DNA of 64,000 nucleotides. Origin: Dictyobacter aurantiacus. Lineage in GTDB: Bacteria; Chloroflexota; Ktedonobacteria; Ktedonobacterales; Ktedonobacteraceae. Below the pieces are notes generated by a model. It was given only the letters and a program-made list of their open reading frames with translations, was not told where the DNA came from and made no database searches. How positions within the stretch are numbered: position 1 is the stretch's first letter; each line of letters opens with the position of its first letter. The stretch spans positions 744,001 to 808,000 of the forward strand of contig NZ_BIFQ01000001.1 of assembly GCF_003967515.1 (NCBI RefSeq). Direction: 5' to 3'. Shown piece after piece: positions 25,873-34,267 of this stretch. The position numbers and the translations under genes are program-made.

Positions 25873-27204
25873 CTATCCCATAATATTCGGGAAGATGGTG
25901 GTAACCAGGAGTAGAGCAACCAGCACAGTGACCAGAACCACCGTTCCCCAGGAGATAATGTTAAAGACGAGCCCATTAACGTGGCGCCCCATCAGACGAC
26001 GATTATTCACCAGCAAAGTAATAAAAATCAGCAAGATAGGCACCATGGCGGCATTCAGGCTCTGCAGGATCACCAATACCTGGATGATGGGGAGGCCAGG
26101 AATCAAGGTCACCAGCACGCTGAGAATAATGAGCCCGGTAAAGATGCTCTGGAAGACTGGAGCTTCGCTAAAGCTGCGGGAGACTCCACGCTCAAAACCA
26201 AAGGCTTCGCAGATCCCATAGGCTGTAGACAAGGGCAAGACTGCGGCCGCCAATAAAGAAGCACCAAAGAGACCGATACCGAAAAGAATCGATGAGAAAC
26301 CACCAGCCAGTTTATCCAGTGCCATGGCGGCATCCAGCGGAGTTTGAACTGGATGGTTAGGGAAAAGGGCCGCCCCGGTGGTAATAACTACAAATCCAGC
26401 GATGAGCACGGCGAAGATGGTGCCACTATAGACATCGAGTTTCTCGTAAAGGTATTCGCTGGCGGGAATACCTTTGTCGGCCACCGAAGATTGTACAAAA
26501 AATTGCATGTATGGACTGATGGTGGTACCAACCAGGGCTACCGCGGCCAGGATGTACGCATTGCTACCAGTAATGTGGGGCAAGATGATACTATGAGTAA
26601 CCGCTCCCCAGTTAGGGCGAGACGCAAAAGCAGCCGGGATATATGCCAGAAAGCCCAGCGACATAAATAAAAAAATCTTTTCTACACGGCGATAGGAACC
26701 TTTGATGACCAGCCACCAGAGAGCAATGCCGCACACAGGCACAACAAGATAGACCCATGGCGTATGTACGTCATTGGCGAACACCTGGACGCTGGCGGCG
26801 ATTCCCAGGAACTCAGAAATAGTAACACCGGTATTGGCAACCAGCAGGGCCAGCATGGCCACTACGGTCCAGCGCACCCCAAATTCTTCTCGGATGAGAT
26901 CGGCCAGTCCCTTACCTGTGATGACCCCCATACGGGCGCACATCTCCTGCACAATAGCCAGGCAGAAACCGGCTAACACCAGGGCCCACAGCAGATTATA
27001 TTGATAGGTTGCTCCCGAAGTAGAAAAGGTGGCGATACCACCAGCATCGTTGCCCGCATTGGCGGCGATTAAACCGGGTCCGAGAATGGCAAAAAGCTTA
27101 AACACAGAAGATGAACGATTGAGACGAAAACGAGACCGCCCACGCGACTTGCGCTCGGTGCGGTCTTTTTGAGGTTTCTGTGCTTTCTGACATGTTGTAT
27201 CCAT
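25873..27204 (-). CDS. NRAMP-like divalent metal transporter with altered metal-site motifs
   Basis: About 443 residues, eleven or so membrane helices, NRAMP/SLC11 fold. The first helix reads GPGLIAANAGNDAGG where canonical NRAMP transporters have DPGN, and the sixth reads GTTISPYMQFF where they have MPH. Both positions bind Mn/Fe in family structures, so the transported ion is likely different, as in the NRAMP-related Mg2+ group. The basic N-terminus (KDRTERKSRGRSRFRLNR) is cytoplasmic. Start is uncertain (ATG 27204 or GTG 27213; no clear ribosome site). Confidence 0.82.
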   Translation of the reverse strand: MDTTCQKAQKPQKDRTERKSRGRSRFRLNRSSSVFKLFAILGPGLIAANAGNDAGGIATFSTSGATYQYNLLWALVLAGFCLAIVQEMCARMGVITGKGLADLIREEFGVRWTVVAMLALLVANTGVTISEFLGIAASVQVFANDVHTPWVYLVVPVCGIALWWLVIKGSYRRVEKIFLFMSLGFLAYIPAAFASRPNWGAVTHSIILPHITGSNAYILAAVALVGTTISPYMQFFVQSSVADKGIPASEYLYEKLDVYSGTIFAVLIAGFVVITTGAALFPNHPVQTPLDAAMALDKLAGGFSSILFGIGLFGASLLAAAVLPLSTAYGICEAFGFERGVSRSFSEAPVFQSIFTGLIILSVLVTLIPGLPIIQVLVILQSLNAAMVPILLIFITLLVNNRRLMGRHVNGLVFNIISWGTVVLVTVLVALLLVTTIFPNIMG

Positions 27205-27287
27205 AGGGTGCACACACTGGGGTATGGCATCAACGTCATTCAGATGCTCGCGTACCCGCCCTTTCGTCCGTGTTATTTCTTGGCCTG

Positions 27288-27316
27288 ATCATAACACGCT
27301 CAACCTGTAGAGACAA
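27288..27316 (-). promoter_or_regulatory. Probable promoter of the NRAMP-like gene
   Basis: Minus strand TTGTCT (27311-27316), 17-base spacer, TATGAT (27288-27293). The leader is about 75 bases; I see no manganese or magnesium riboswitch in it. Confidence 0.6.
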
Positions 27317-27386
27317 GTAGAAAATCAGGCATACTATCAGGCTTGCTTCTTAAAACTACACGGGTGAGCCCCCTATAAAAGATACT

Positions 27387-28625
27387 TTATTCCGGAGTGA
27401 TGGACCCTTCCAGATAGCGCCGTAATAGATTGAGAGCCGTGAGAACAGCATGGCGTTTATTATCGGCCCTTCCACCACGCCAGCCGGGTCCCATGCCTGT
27501 GATGGTCCCCTCTGGACCTTCTATGGCGATATGAACGGTGCCAACAGGTTTATCATCCTGCTTGCCAGGGCCGGCTACCCCCGTGACACCGATGCCAAAG
27601 TCCGTTCCCAGCCGTTCGCGTACAGCATGGGCCATGGCACGGGCGGTTTCTTCGCTGATCACGCCATAGCGATCGACGGTCTCCTGCGGTACCCCCATCT
27701 GCACCTTGAGGTCGGTACTATAGGTGACGATGCCGCCGATAAAGTGTTTGGAACTACTCTGGAAATCGGTGATGGTGCTGGCTAACATACCACCAGTCAG
27801 CGATTCCATAACAGCAAGGGTTTGCTGGCGCGCCTGTAGCGCTTTACCAATAACGCTGGCCAGGGTATCCCCTTCGATGCCAAAGACATGATCGCCCAGA
27901 AGATCGCGGGCCTTCTCCTCCATCACCGCTACCATCTGAAGCGCATCCTCGGTCCGTTCAGCTTTGGCGGTGATGCGCACGTCGACGGCGTCAATTTTAG
28001 CGTAGGTGGCAATGGTGGGATTGGTTGAAGGCAGCAGGGGGGTCAGAATCTCTTCAACGGCGGATTCCCCCAGGCCATAGACGCGCAGCAGACGTGTAAA
28101 AATCAGGCCACCGGTATATTTAGCCAGGCGGGGAACGATCTCTTCCTCCCACATGCGGTACATTTCACGCGGCACACCGGGCATCGCCACCAGAATATGC
28201 CCCTCCTTTTCAACCCACCAGCCCGGCGCGGATCCAACCGGATTGGGAATGCTCTCGGCCGACGGGATGAGCGTGGCCTGCTTGAGGTTGCGCTCTGGCA
28301 TGGTTCCTATATGGGCGAAGCGGGCTCGTAACTGCGCCTCCAGCTGGGGATCAACGGTCATCTTTTCGCCCATCAGCTCGCTAATCGATTCGCGGGTCAG
28401 GTCGTCTTCTGTAGGTCCCAGACCGCCAGTCATAATAATCAGGTCGGCACGCTGCCAGGCCTGGCGCAATAGCTCAACAACACGTCCTTGATTATCGCCC
28501 ACCTGCGACACATTATACAGATCAATGCCCTGGGCCGCCAGGCTCTGAGCCAGATAGGTAGCATTGGTATCGGTAATATGACCTAATAACAGTTCAGTGC
28601 CACATGATAAAATTTCTGCGCGCAT
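27387..28625 (-). CDS. cinA: CinA family protein (NMN deamidase / competence-damage inducible)
   Basis: About 412 residues. The N-terminal MoCF-biosynthesis/COG1058 domain (1-170) has ILSCGTELLLGHITDTNATYLAQ and MTGGLGPTEDDLTRE. The C-terminal CinA domain (about 250-410) has VMESLTGGMLAS, GGIVTYSTDLKVQMGV, AMAHAVRERLGTDFGIGVTGVAGP and KPVGTVHIAI. The C-terminal domain of known members deamidates nicotinamide mononucleotide. ATG at 28625 follows AGGAGG; the frame extends nine codons further but with no ribosome site. Confidence 0.93.
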   Translation of the reverse strand: MRAEILSCGTELLLGHITDTNATYLAQSLAAQGIDLYNVSQVGDNQGRVVELLRQAWQRADLIIMTGGLGPTEDDLTRESISELMGEKMTVDPQLEAQLRARFAHIGTMPERNLKQATLIPSAESIPNPVGSAPGWWVEKEGHILVAMPGVPREMYRMWEEEIVPRLAKYTGGLIFTRLLRVYGLGESAVEEILTPLLPSTNPTIATYAKIDAVDVRITAKAERTEDALQMVAVMEEKARDLLGDHVFGIEGDTLASVIGKALQARQQTLAVMESLTGGMLASTITDFQSSSKHFIGGIVTYSTDLKVQMGVPQETVDRYGVISEETARAMAHAVRERLGTDFGIGVTGVAGPGKQDDKPVGTVHIAIEGPEGTITGMGPGWRGGRADNKRHAVLTALNLLRRYLEGSITPE

Positions 28626-28685
28626 GCAACCTCCTGCTTGCAAGGCAAGCATAGCCTTTTTCGATAGTACCCGGGCGGTGAACTC

Positions 28686-28714
28686 TTGCTAACCGTAACG
28701 GGTAGTCTTATAAT
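28686..28714 (+). promoter_or_regulatory. nrdJ promoter
   Basis: TTGCTA (28686-28691), 17-base spacer, TATAAT (28709-28714). Predicted start near 28721, immediately upstream of the NrdR boxes. Confidence 0.75.
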
Positions 28715-28732
28715 ATCATACTGTGTCTTGCA

Positions 28733-28779
28733 TCAACATATTGTGTTATTCATAACTTTCAAATCAATATATTGTGTCT
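28733..28779 (+). promoter_or_regulatory. Tandem NrdR boxes
   Basis: TCAACATATTGTGTTA (28733-28748) and TCAATATATTGTGTCT (28764-28779) match the NrdR box (roughly ACAcwAtATwtTGTGT). They are 31 bases apart, the three-helical-turn spacing usual for NrdR pairs. Placed just downstream of the promoter, they suit repression by NrdR when dATP/ATP signals nucleotide sufficiency. No nrdR gene is in the window. Confidence 0.75.
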
Positions 28780-28923
28780 AGAGGGTTGTTTTTGGCAAGA
28801 TTTACGAGTATACTGAGTGCGGTAGACAAAAAACACAAAAAATCCACCTGCTAGAGATTAGCAAGGCATACTTTCTTAACTCCATACAATAAAATAAAGA
28901 AATGAAAAGAGGAGTAGTTCAGG

Positions 28924-31900
28924 ATGCTAGAGCAAGAAGCCCGCTCAGTTGAAAATAGTGGTGATAACGGCAAATCGACGATGACCCAGCTGGAAGGGAT
29001 TCGCCAGAAAGTCTTTATGGATCGCTATTCCCTAAAGGATCCAGATGGCAAGGCGTTGGAATTTTACCCGGAACAGATGTGGCAACGGGTAGCACGCGGC
29101 ATCGCCGAGGTAGAAAAGACCGATGAGAAGCGCGCCGAGTGGGAAAAACTTTTTAACGAAGCCCTGACCAATTTTCAGTTTGTGCCCGGTGGCCGTATCC
29201 TCGCTGGCGCCGGCACCGGACACCAGGTAACATACTATAACTGCTACGTGATACCTAGCCCTGAAGATAGCCGGCAAGGGATTCTTGATAACCTCAAAGT
29301 CATGACAGAGATTATGGCGCGTGGTGGTGGTGTGGGTATTAATCTTTCAACCCTTCGTCCTCGTGGCTCTTATATTAAAACTGTCAATGGGACAGCTTCG
29401 GGTCCCTGTTCATGGGCCCAACTTTACTCGGTTGCCACAGGTGACGTTATCCAACAAGGTGGATCGAGGCGAGGGGCGTTAATGCTCATGCTCGACGATA
29501 CGCATCCCGACATCGAAGAGTTCATTACGGTGAAGCGTACAGCGGGCAAGATCGAGCACGCCAACCTGTCCGTCTGTATCTCTGACGCCTTTATGCAGGC
29601 CGTGAAAGATGACGCCGACTGGAACCTGATCTGGCAGGGCGAGGTCAAAAAGACCATTCGCGCCCGCGAACTGTGGGATCTCATCTGCACCTCCGCCTGG
29701 GAGTCCGCTGAACCCGGCCTCGTCTTTATGGACCGCTACAACAAAGAGTCCAATACCTGGTACTACGAGAACATCCGCTGCGTTAATCCCTGCGTCACCG
29801 GTGACACGTTGATCTATACCGATAACGGTCTCTTCCCGGCCAGTGAATTAGCTGAAATTGGCACACCTATCACAGTGGTTTCAAGCAACGAAGATGGGGT
29901 AGCTCTGCGACAGGCCAGCCATGTATTCCCAACCGGGGTAAAGCCCGTCTATCGCTTACAGACAAGCGAAGGATATACGATTCGCCTGACCAAAGATCAC
30001 AAAGTCCTAACCGTTAACGGTTGGAAAGAGGCTGGTGAACTGGTCGCGGGTGATAAGATCAAACTGCTCAACGGTGAAGGACACTTTGGCACTACAGGTA
30101 ACCAGGATCTAGGCTATGTGCTGGGCTGGTTGGTCGGCGATGGCTATATCAATACCAAGCGCGAAGGGAGCGCGGTGCTCTCCTTCTTTGGTAGTGAGCA
30201 GTCGATCGCGCCCCGCTTTGCCGAGTCCGTCAATCGTCTGGTGAGCAGCCCTGAGGGACAGCGTCAGTACCAGGTGGGCACATTGAAAGTAGCGGGGCGC
30301 GAAGAGACACGCGTCGAATCAGTACGGCTCTTACGCCTGATCGATCCCGAACTGCTGGTCAATAAGTTGCAGGTGCCACCATCGGTCTTCCGTGGCTCTC
30401 ACGAGATGCAGAAAGGCTTTCTGGCCGCTCTCTTTACAGCTGATGGTTCCGTTCAGGGCAGCATTGAAAAAGGCGCGTCAATCCGCCTGACATCAATAGA
30501 CCAGCATCTGCTGGAAGGTGTGCAACAACTGCTCCTCAACTTTGGCATCTACTCGCGCATCTATACAGAGCGCCGAGAAGCTGGCGAGCGGAATCTGCCA
30601 GATGGAAAAGGTGGTTCGGCCCCATATAACTGCCAGACGTACCATGATCTGGTCATTTCAAAGGGAAGCTTTGTGGCCTTCGCCCGTCAGATTGGTTTCT
30701 TAATCCAGGAAAAGCAAACGAAGCTTGAAGATCTCATCGCAGCATATCAGCGCGGACCCTACAAAGAAGAGTTCGTGGCTACGTTTGAAAGCCTGCTCGC
30801 AGATGGTGAGGAGACCGTTTATGATCTTACCGAGCCACAGGATCATCGCTTCATAGCCAATGGACTCGTGGTCCATAATTGTGGAGAGCAGGGTTTACCG
30901 CCATTCGGCGTTTGTAACCTGGGCGCCATCAACCTGTCGGCCTTCGTAAAAGATGGGACAATGGATTATGAGCGGCTGGCCCACATCAGTAAGATCGCCA
31001 TGCGCTTCCTGGATAATGTGATCGATTCAACCGAGTACTTCATCAAAGAGAACGCGGAGGCCCAGCTGGGCACACGCCGTACCGGTCTGGGAACAATGGG
31101 CCTGGCCGATGCGCTGATCAAGATGGAAGTGGCCTATGGCAGTGAGCAGTCGATCCCGATCATCGAGCGCATCTATACCACCATTCGCAACGCCGCATAC
31201 GAGGCTTCAGCGGATAATGCCGCTGAGAAAGGGGCCTTCCCCAAATTCGATCGTGACAAATATATACAGGGCAAGTTCATCAAGCGCCTGCCGAAGAATC
31301 TGCAGGAGAAGATTCGCAAGCAGGGTACTCGCAACGCCGTTATCCTGACCCAGGCACCGACTGGTACCACCAGTCTGCTGGCCGGCGTCAGTTCCGGCAT
31401 CGAGCCCGTCTATGACTTCGCGATGATCCGCCGCGACCGTACCGGCGAGCACATCATGTACCATCCATTGCTGCAGGCATGGCGCGACGCGCATCCCAAC
31501 GAGCCAACGCCAGACTACTTTGTCTCTTCGAAGGACCTCACTCCTGAAGAGCACGTTCGCGTCCAGGGCATGATCCAGCGCTACACCGACTCCAGCATCA
31601 GTAAGACGGTAAATGCACCGAACAACCACACGGTTGAACAGGTGCAGACGCTCTACCGCCTGGCCTATGAGATGGGCTGCAAAGGTGTGACCTACTATCG
31701 CGATGGTTCGCGCGATGCTGTGCTAACACGTGTCGAGGATGAGCAGAAGGCCAGGCAGTCTGCCGCAACGCCTGAAACGGCGCCAGCCCCGATGTTTGAG
31801 CCGGTGACCTCGATTCAGCAGGGCATCAAGCAGCGACCAGCCGTTGTACAGGGCTATACGCGCCAGGTCGTTGCGCCTGAGGGCAAGATCAACATTACCA

Positions 31901-32379
31901 TCAACAGCGATGAGCACGGACCCTTCGAGGTCTTTGTCAACGTTGGTAAGGCTGGTAGCGATATCGCGGCGCTCTCTGAAGCCCTGGGTCGCTTGATCTC
32001 AATCAATCTGCAACTGCTCAGTCCGCTCTCGCAGACCGATCGCGCGCAGGAGATCACCAATCAGTTGCGCGGCATCGGTGGGAGCCGCTCGGTCGGCTTT
32101 GGTGCCCAGCAGGTACGCTCTCTGCCGGACGCCGTCGCCCGTGCTCTCGAACTGCACCTGGATACCTTGCAGGAAGCGATTAACACGGCTGAATCCCATA
32201 CCGAGGTTAAAGCCAGCGCCGCTGTGCCCCCCCTGGCACCGGCAAACGGACACTCATCCGATGTGAACCTGAGCCAGCTTAAGCTCACCGGTAACCTGTG
32301 TCCTGAGTGTGGCTGCAACACCATGGTCTATGAGGAAGGCTGCCGCAAGTGCTATAGCTGCGGCCATAGCGAATGCTAA
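28924..32379 (+). CDS. nrdJ: Class II (adenosylcobalamin-dependent) ribonucleotide reductase with intein
   Basis: Reduces ribonucleotides to deoxyribonucleotides using a B12 radical. 1151 codons, about 788 after removal of the intein. N-terminal part: FVPGGRILAGAGTGHQVTYYNCYV, GGGVGINLSTLRPRGS, QGGSRRGALMLMLDDTHPDI. The spliced junction gives NP-CGEQGLPPFGVCNLGAINL, with the radical cysteine. Further parts: GLGTMGLADALIKM, TQAPTGTTSLLAGVSSGIEPVYDF, CKGVTYYRDGSR. A TSCPD-like region (about 970-1080) and a C-terminal Cys cluster (CPECGCNTMVYEEGCRKCYSCGHSEC in parts) follow, the latter supplying electrons. Start preceded by AGAGGAG. Confidence 0.95.
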   Translation: MLEQEARSVENSGDNGKSTMTQLEGIRQKVFMDRYSLKDPDGKALEFYPEQMWQRVARGIAEVEKTDEKRAEWEKLFNEALTNFQFVPGGRILAGAGTGHQVTYYNCYVIPSPEDSRQGILDNLKVMTEIMARGGGVGINLSTLRPRGSYIKTVNGTASGPCSWAQLYSVATGDVIQQGGSRRGALMLMLDDTHPDIEEFITVKRTAGKIEHANLSVCISDAFMQAVKDDADWNLIWQGEVKKTIRARELWDLICTSAWESAEPGLVFMDRYNKESNTWYYENIRCVNPCVTGDTLIYTDNGLFPASELAEIGTPITVVSSNEDGVALRQASHVFPTGVKPVYRLQTSEGYTIRLTKDHKVLTVNGWKEAGELVAGDKIKLLNGEGHFGTTGNQDLGYVLGWLVGDGYINTKREGSAVLSFFGSEQSIAPRFAESVNRLVSSPEGQRQYQVGTLKVAGREETRVESVRLLRLIDPELLVNKLQVPPSVFRGSHEMQKGFLAALFTADGSVQGSIEKGASIRLTSIDQHLLEGVQQLLLNFGIYSRIYTERREAGERNLPDGKGGSAPYNCQTYHDLVISKGSFVAFARQIGFLIQEKQTKLEDLIAAYQRGPYKEEFVATFESLLADGEETVYDLTEPQDHRFIANGLVVHNCGEQGLPPFGVCNLGAINLSAFVKDGTMDYERLAHISKIAMRFLDNVIDSTEYFIKENAEAQLGTRRTGLGTMGLADALIKMEVAYGSEQSIPIIERIYTTIRNAAYEASADNAAEKGAFPKFDRDKYIQGKFIKRLPKNLQEKIRKQGTRNAVILTQAPTGTTSLLAGVSSGIEPVYDFAMIRRDRTGEHIMYHPLLQAWRDAHPNEPTPDYFVSSKDLTPEEHVRVQGMIQRYTDSSISKTVNAPNNHTVEQVQTLYRLAYEMGCKGVTYYRDGSRDAVLTRVEDEQKARQSAATPETAPAPMFEPVTSIQQGIKQRPAVVQGYTRQVVAPEGKINITINSDEHGPFEVFVNVGKAGSDIAALSEALGRLISINLQLLSPLSQTDRAQEITNQLRGIGGSRSVGFGAQQVRSLPDAVARALELHLDTLQEAINTAESHTEVKASAAVPPLAPANGHSSDVNLSQLKLTGNLCPECGCNTMVYEEGCRKCYSCGHSEC
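29791..30879 (+). other. Intein with LAGLIDADG homing endonuclease inside nrdJ
   Basis: 363 codons (residues 290-652 of the precursor). It begins CVTGDTLIYTDNG (block A, nucleophile Cys1), has block B TSEGYTIRLTKDHKVLT (Thr and His), two LAGLIDADG motifs (LGYVLGWLVGDGYI and MQKGFLAALFTADGSV), block F VYDLTEPQDHRFIANG, and ends VVHN, followed by Cys+1. All splicing residues are present, so it should be active. Cys+1 is the thiyl-radical cysteine of the reductase (NPCGE), so the enzyme cannot work until splicing occurs. Confidence 0.95.
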
Positions 32380-32390
32380 TTACGTTGCGA

Positions 32391-32491
32391 TCCATTTCCC
32401 ACAAGCGTGGGAAATGGACCCGCATACTGGGGGCAGGTGCCAACGCGCCTGCCCTCAGTATATAGTTTAAGGGGCATGCGCCTTAAACTAT
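32391..32491 (+). terminator. Three consecutive hairpins after nrdJ
   Basis: TCCATTTCCCAC pairs with its complement (32391-32402/32407-32418). ATACTGGGGGCAGG pairs with 32448-32461 with one mismatch. ATAGTTTAAGG pairs with 32481-32491. None has a long T tract. They lie between the nrdJ stop and the convergent ThuA-like gene and probably end both transcripts. Confidence 0.6.
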
Positions 32492-32524
32492 TACTTCATA
32501 GCTTTTGCGTAAGCCTACATCAAC

Positions 32525-33334
32525 CTATTCCTTCAAATTGGCGGCATAGCTGATGCCTCCCCAGAGATGGGACAGGAACAATGGCTCGGAATAACTGTCA
32601 GGGGTATGGCCCATGGCGGTATACCAGGAACGCCCCCCTTCAAAATCATGGTACCAGGCAATTGGATGGTCAGTGCCCATCGTACCCCCCTGATACGTTT
32701 TCTCGTCCACTGTCAGCAAGACATGCACATGAGCACGTGGATTCTCATGAAAGTTATACCATTCATCGGTACGCACCCACTGCGCAGGTAGCATGGAGGT
32801 TGAACTTGTCTGGGGATCCTCTACATGCACGATCGCCTGAGCAATGTGTGGATGGTTACTAAAAAAAGCTCCTACTAGCTGGCCATACCAGGCCCAATCG
32901 TGCTCGGTATCACTGGCGGAATGCACTCCCACATAGCCACCACCCGCGTGTATATAGCGTTGAAAAGCAGCCTTCTGGTCATTATCTAGAATATTGCCTG
33001 TCGTATTTAAAAAGATAACGGCCCGGTAACGGGCAAGGTTTTCATTAGTAAAGACAGCGGCATCTTCAGATGCCTCTACACCAACGTGATGCTCCGCGGC
33101 AAGCCGTCGGATAGCAACGATACCATTTTCAATCGATGCATGCCTATAACCAGCCGTCTTCGAAAAAATTAATAACATTGGAGAGCCTCCCTTGCTTATT
33201 GCTGCCGCTGTACTTTTTGGTGCTGGTCCACTATTGCTTTCAGATGATAAACGATACATTCCAAAGAGAATAAGTCCACCAAACAGCAGCAAGCACGCCC
33301 CCACGCTGCCTATAAGGCCAAATTGCTTAGACAT
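32525..33334 (-). CDS. ThuA-like domain protein, membrane anchored
   Basis: 269 residues. An N-terminal hydrophobic segment (about 7-28; GLIGSVGACLLLFGGLILFGM) acts as signal or anchor, followed by a Ser/Ala linker and a ThuA-like glutamine-amidotransferase-fold domain (about 52-268). Domain segments are LLIFSKTAGYRHASIENG, FLNTTGNIL, YIHAGGGYVGVHSASDTEHDWAWY and GGRSWYTAMGHTPDSYSEPLFLSHLWGGI. Such domains occur in proteins linked to sugar (trehalose, glucoside) use outside the cell; the function is not proved. Single gene converging on nrdJ. Confidence 0.83.
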   Translation of the reverse strand: MSKQFGLIGSVGACLLLFGGLILFGMYRLSSESNSGPAPKSTAAAISKGGSPMLLIFSKTAGYRHASIENGIVAIRRLAAEHHVGVEASEDAAVFTNENLARYRAVIFLNTTGNILDNDQKAAFQRYIHAGGGYVGVHSASDTEHDWAWYGQLVGAFFSNHPHIAQAIVHVEDPQTSSTSMLPAQWVRTDEWYNFHENPRAHVHVLLTVDEKTYQGGTMGTDHPIAWYHDFEGGRSWYTAMGHTPDSYSEPLFLSHLWGGISYAANLKE

Positions 33335-33462
33335 TCCCCCTCCGGAGCTATCTAACCAGACAACATATTCTTCCTACCAGTCTACCATATATGCATTTTT
33401 TCTGGCATCCAGCCCGCTTCCGCACGTCGTTAAAGAACAGCAGAGCAAGCAGGCCAGGTTTC

Positions 33463-33492
33463 TTGACATAATTCACATGGTGAACGTATGCT
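33463..33492 (+). promoter_or_regulatory. Promoter of the DsbA-like gene
   Basis: TTGACA (33463-33468), 18-base spacer, TATGCT (33487-33492). Confidence 0.7.
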
Positions 33493-33539
33493 ATAGAAGC
33501 TCGCTTCACTTTATGAAGTAAAGGAAGCAGGACAATCAC

Positions 33540-34199
33540 ATGAATGAAAGAAGGTTTTCTCTGATGAGTACAAAAGAGGCAAGTGTAACCAACATCAACT
33601 TCCACTTTGATCCGCTCTGCCCTCTGGCCTGGCGTACCGCGCTATGGGCACGCGAAACACGTCAGATACGCCCACTTCACATTACCTGGCGCCTCTTTAG
33701 CCTGGAGATCGTTAATCGAAAACCAGATGCGCAGCCTGATTACGTCAATGGTAACGGCTGGGCGGCGCTACGTACCCTGGCATTAGCGCGCCGTCTGCAT
33801 GGCAATGAGAGCATTGAGAAGCTCTATATCGAACTGGGGAACGCCGCCCATGGGCGCAAAGAGGATATTCGGACGCGCGCGGTGGTTGAGGCGGCGGCCG
33901 AAGCTGCGGGATTGGGGAAAGATTTCGTAGAGCAGGCCCTAACCGATGATTCAACCATTCAGGACGTCATCCAGGACCATGAAGAGGCGGTCAACAGATA
34001 TCATGCCTTCGGTGTACCAACCATTGCGCTTGAGGATTCGAACGTCGGCTACTATGGTCCGGTGATCCACAGTGTACCGAAGGGCGAGGATGCGGCCGCG
34101 CTTTGGGATCATTTCATCTGGTTCCTGCACAACGACAATATCTATGAGTTGAAGCGCGATCGCGCCGGCGCACCTCCCTTTGGACCCGTATCGGCCTGA
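33540..34199 (+). CDS. DsbA-family thioredoxin-fold oxidoreductase
   Basis: 219 residues, thioredoxin fold with helical insertion. The active site is FHFDPLCPLAWRTALWA: one cysteine followed by PLA, so the CxxC is incomplete. This matches the FrnE / mycothiol-dependent nitroreductase-like branch and 2-hydroxychromene-2-carboxylate isomerases rather than periplasmic DsbA. Later VPTIALEDS carries the cis-proline. No signal peptide, so cytoplasmic. Two starts are possible, ATG at 33540 (AGGA 7 bases upstream) and ATG at 33564 (AGAAGG upstream). Confidence 0.8.
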   Translation: MNERRFSLMSTKEASVTNINFHFDPLCPLAWRTALWARETRQIRPLHITWRLFSLEIVNRKPDAQPDYVNGNGWAALRTLALARRLHGNESIEKLYIELGNAAHGRKEDIRTRAVVEAAAEAAGLGKDFVEQALTDDSTIQDVIQDHEEAVNRYHAFGVPTIALEDSNVGYYGPVIHSVPKGEDAAALWDHFIWFLHNDNIYELKRDRAGAPPFGPVSA

Positions 34200-34218
34200 A
34201 CCGTTGCCCGTAGGTACG

Positions 34219-34252
34219 CCCCTCGCGGGCGCTTTTATGCGCCCACAAGGGG
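34219..34252. terminator. Hairpin between convergent genes
   Basis: CCCCT..AGGGG encloses GGGCGC-TTTTAT-GCGCCC. Between the DsbA-like and aminotransferase stops. Confidence 0.65.
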
Positions 34253-34267
34253 AGACACACCTGCGAA

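Noticed and set aside
27205..27287. Manganese or magnesium riboswitch before the NRAMP-like gene
   Set aside because: The leader is short and lacks the paired motifs of known metal riboswitches.
28660..28920. Cobalamin riboswitch before the B12-dependent reductase
   Set aside because: The conserved B12 box is missing; the region instead contains a promoter and NrdR boxes.
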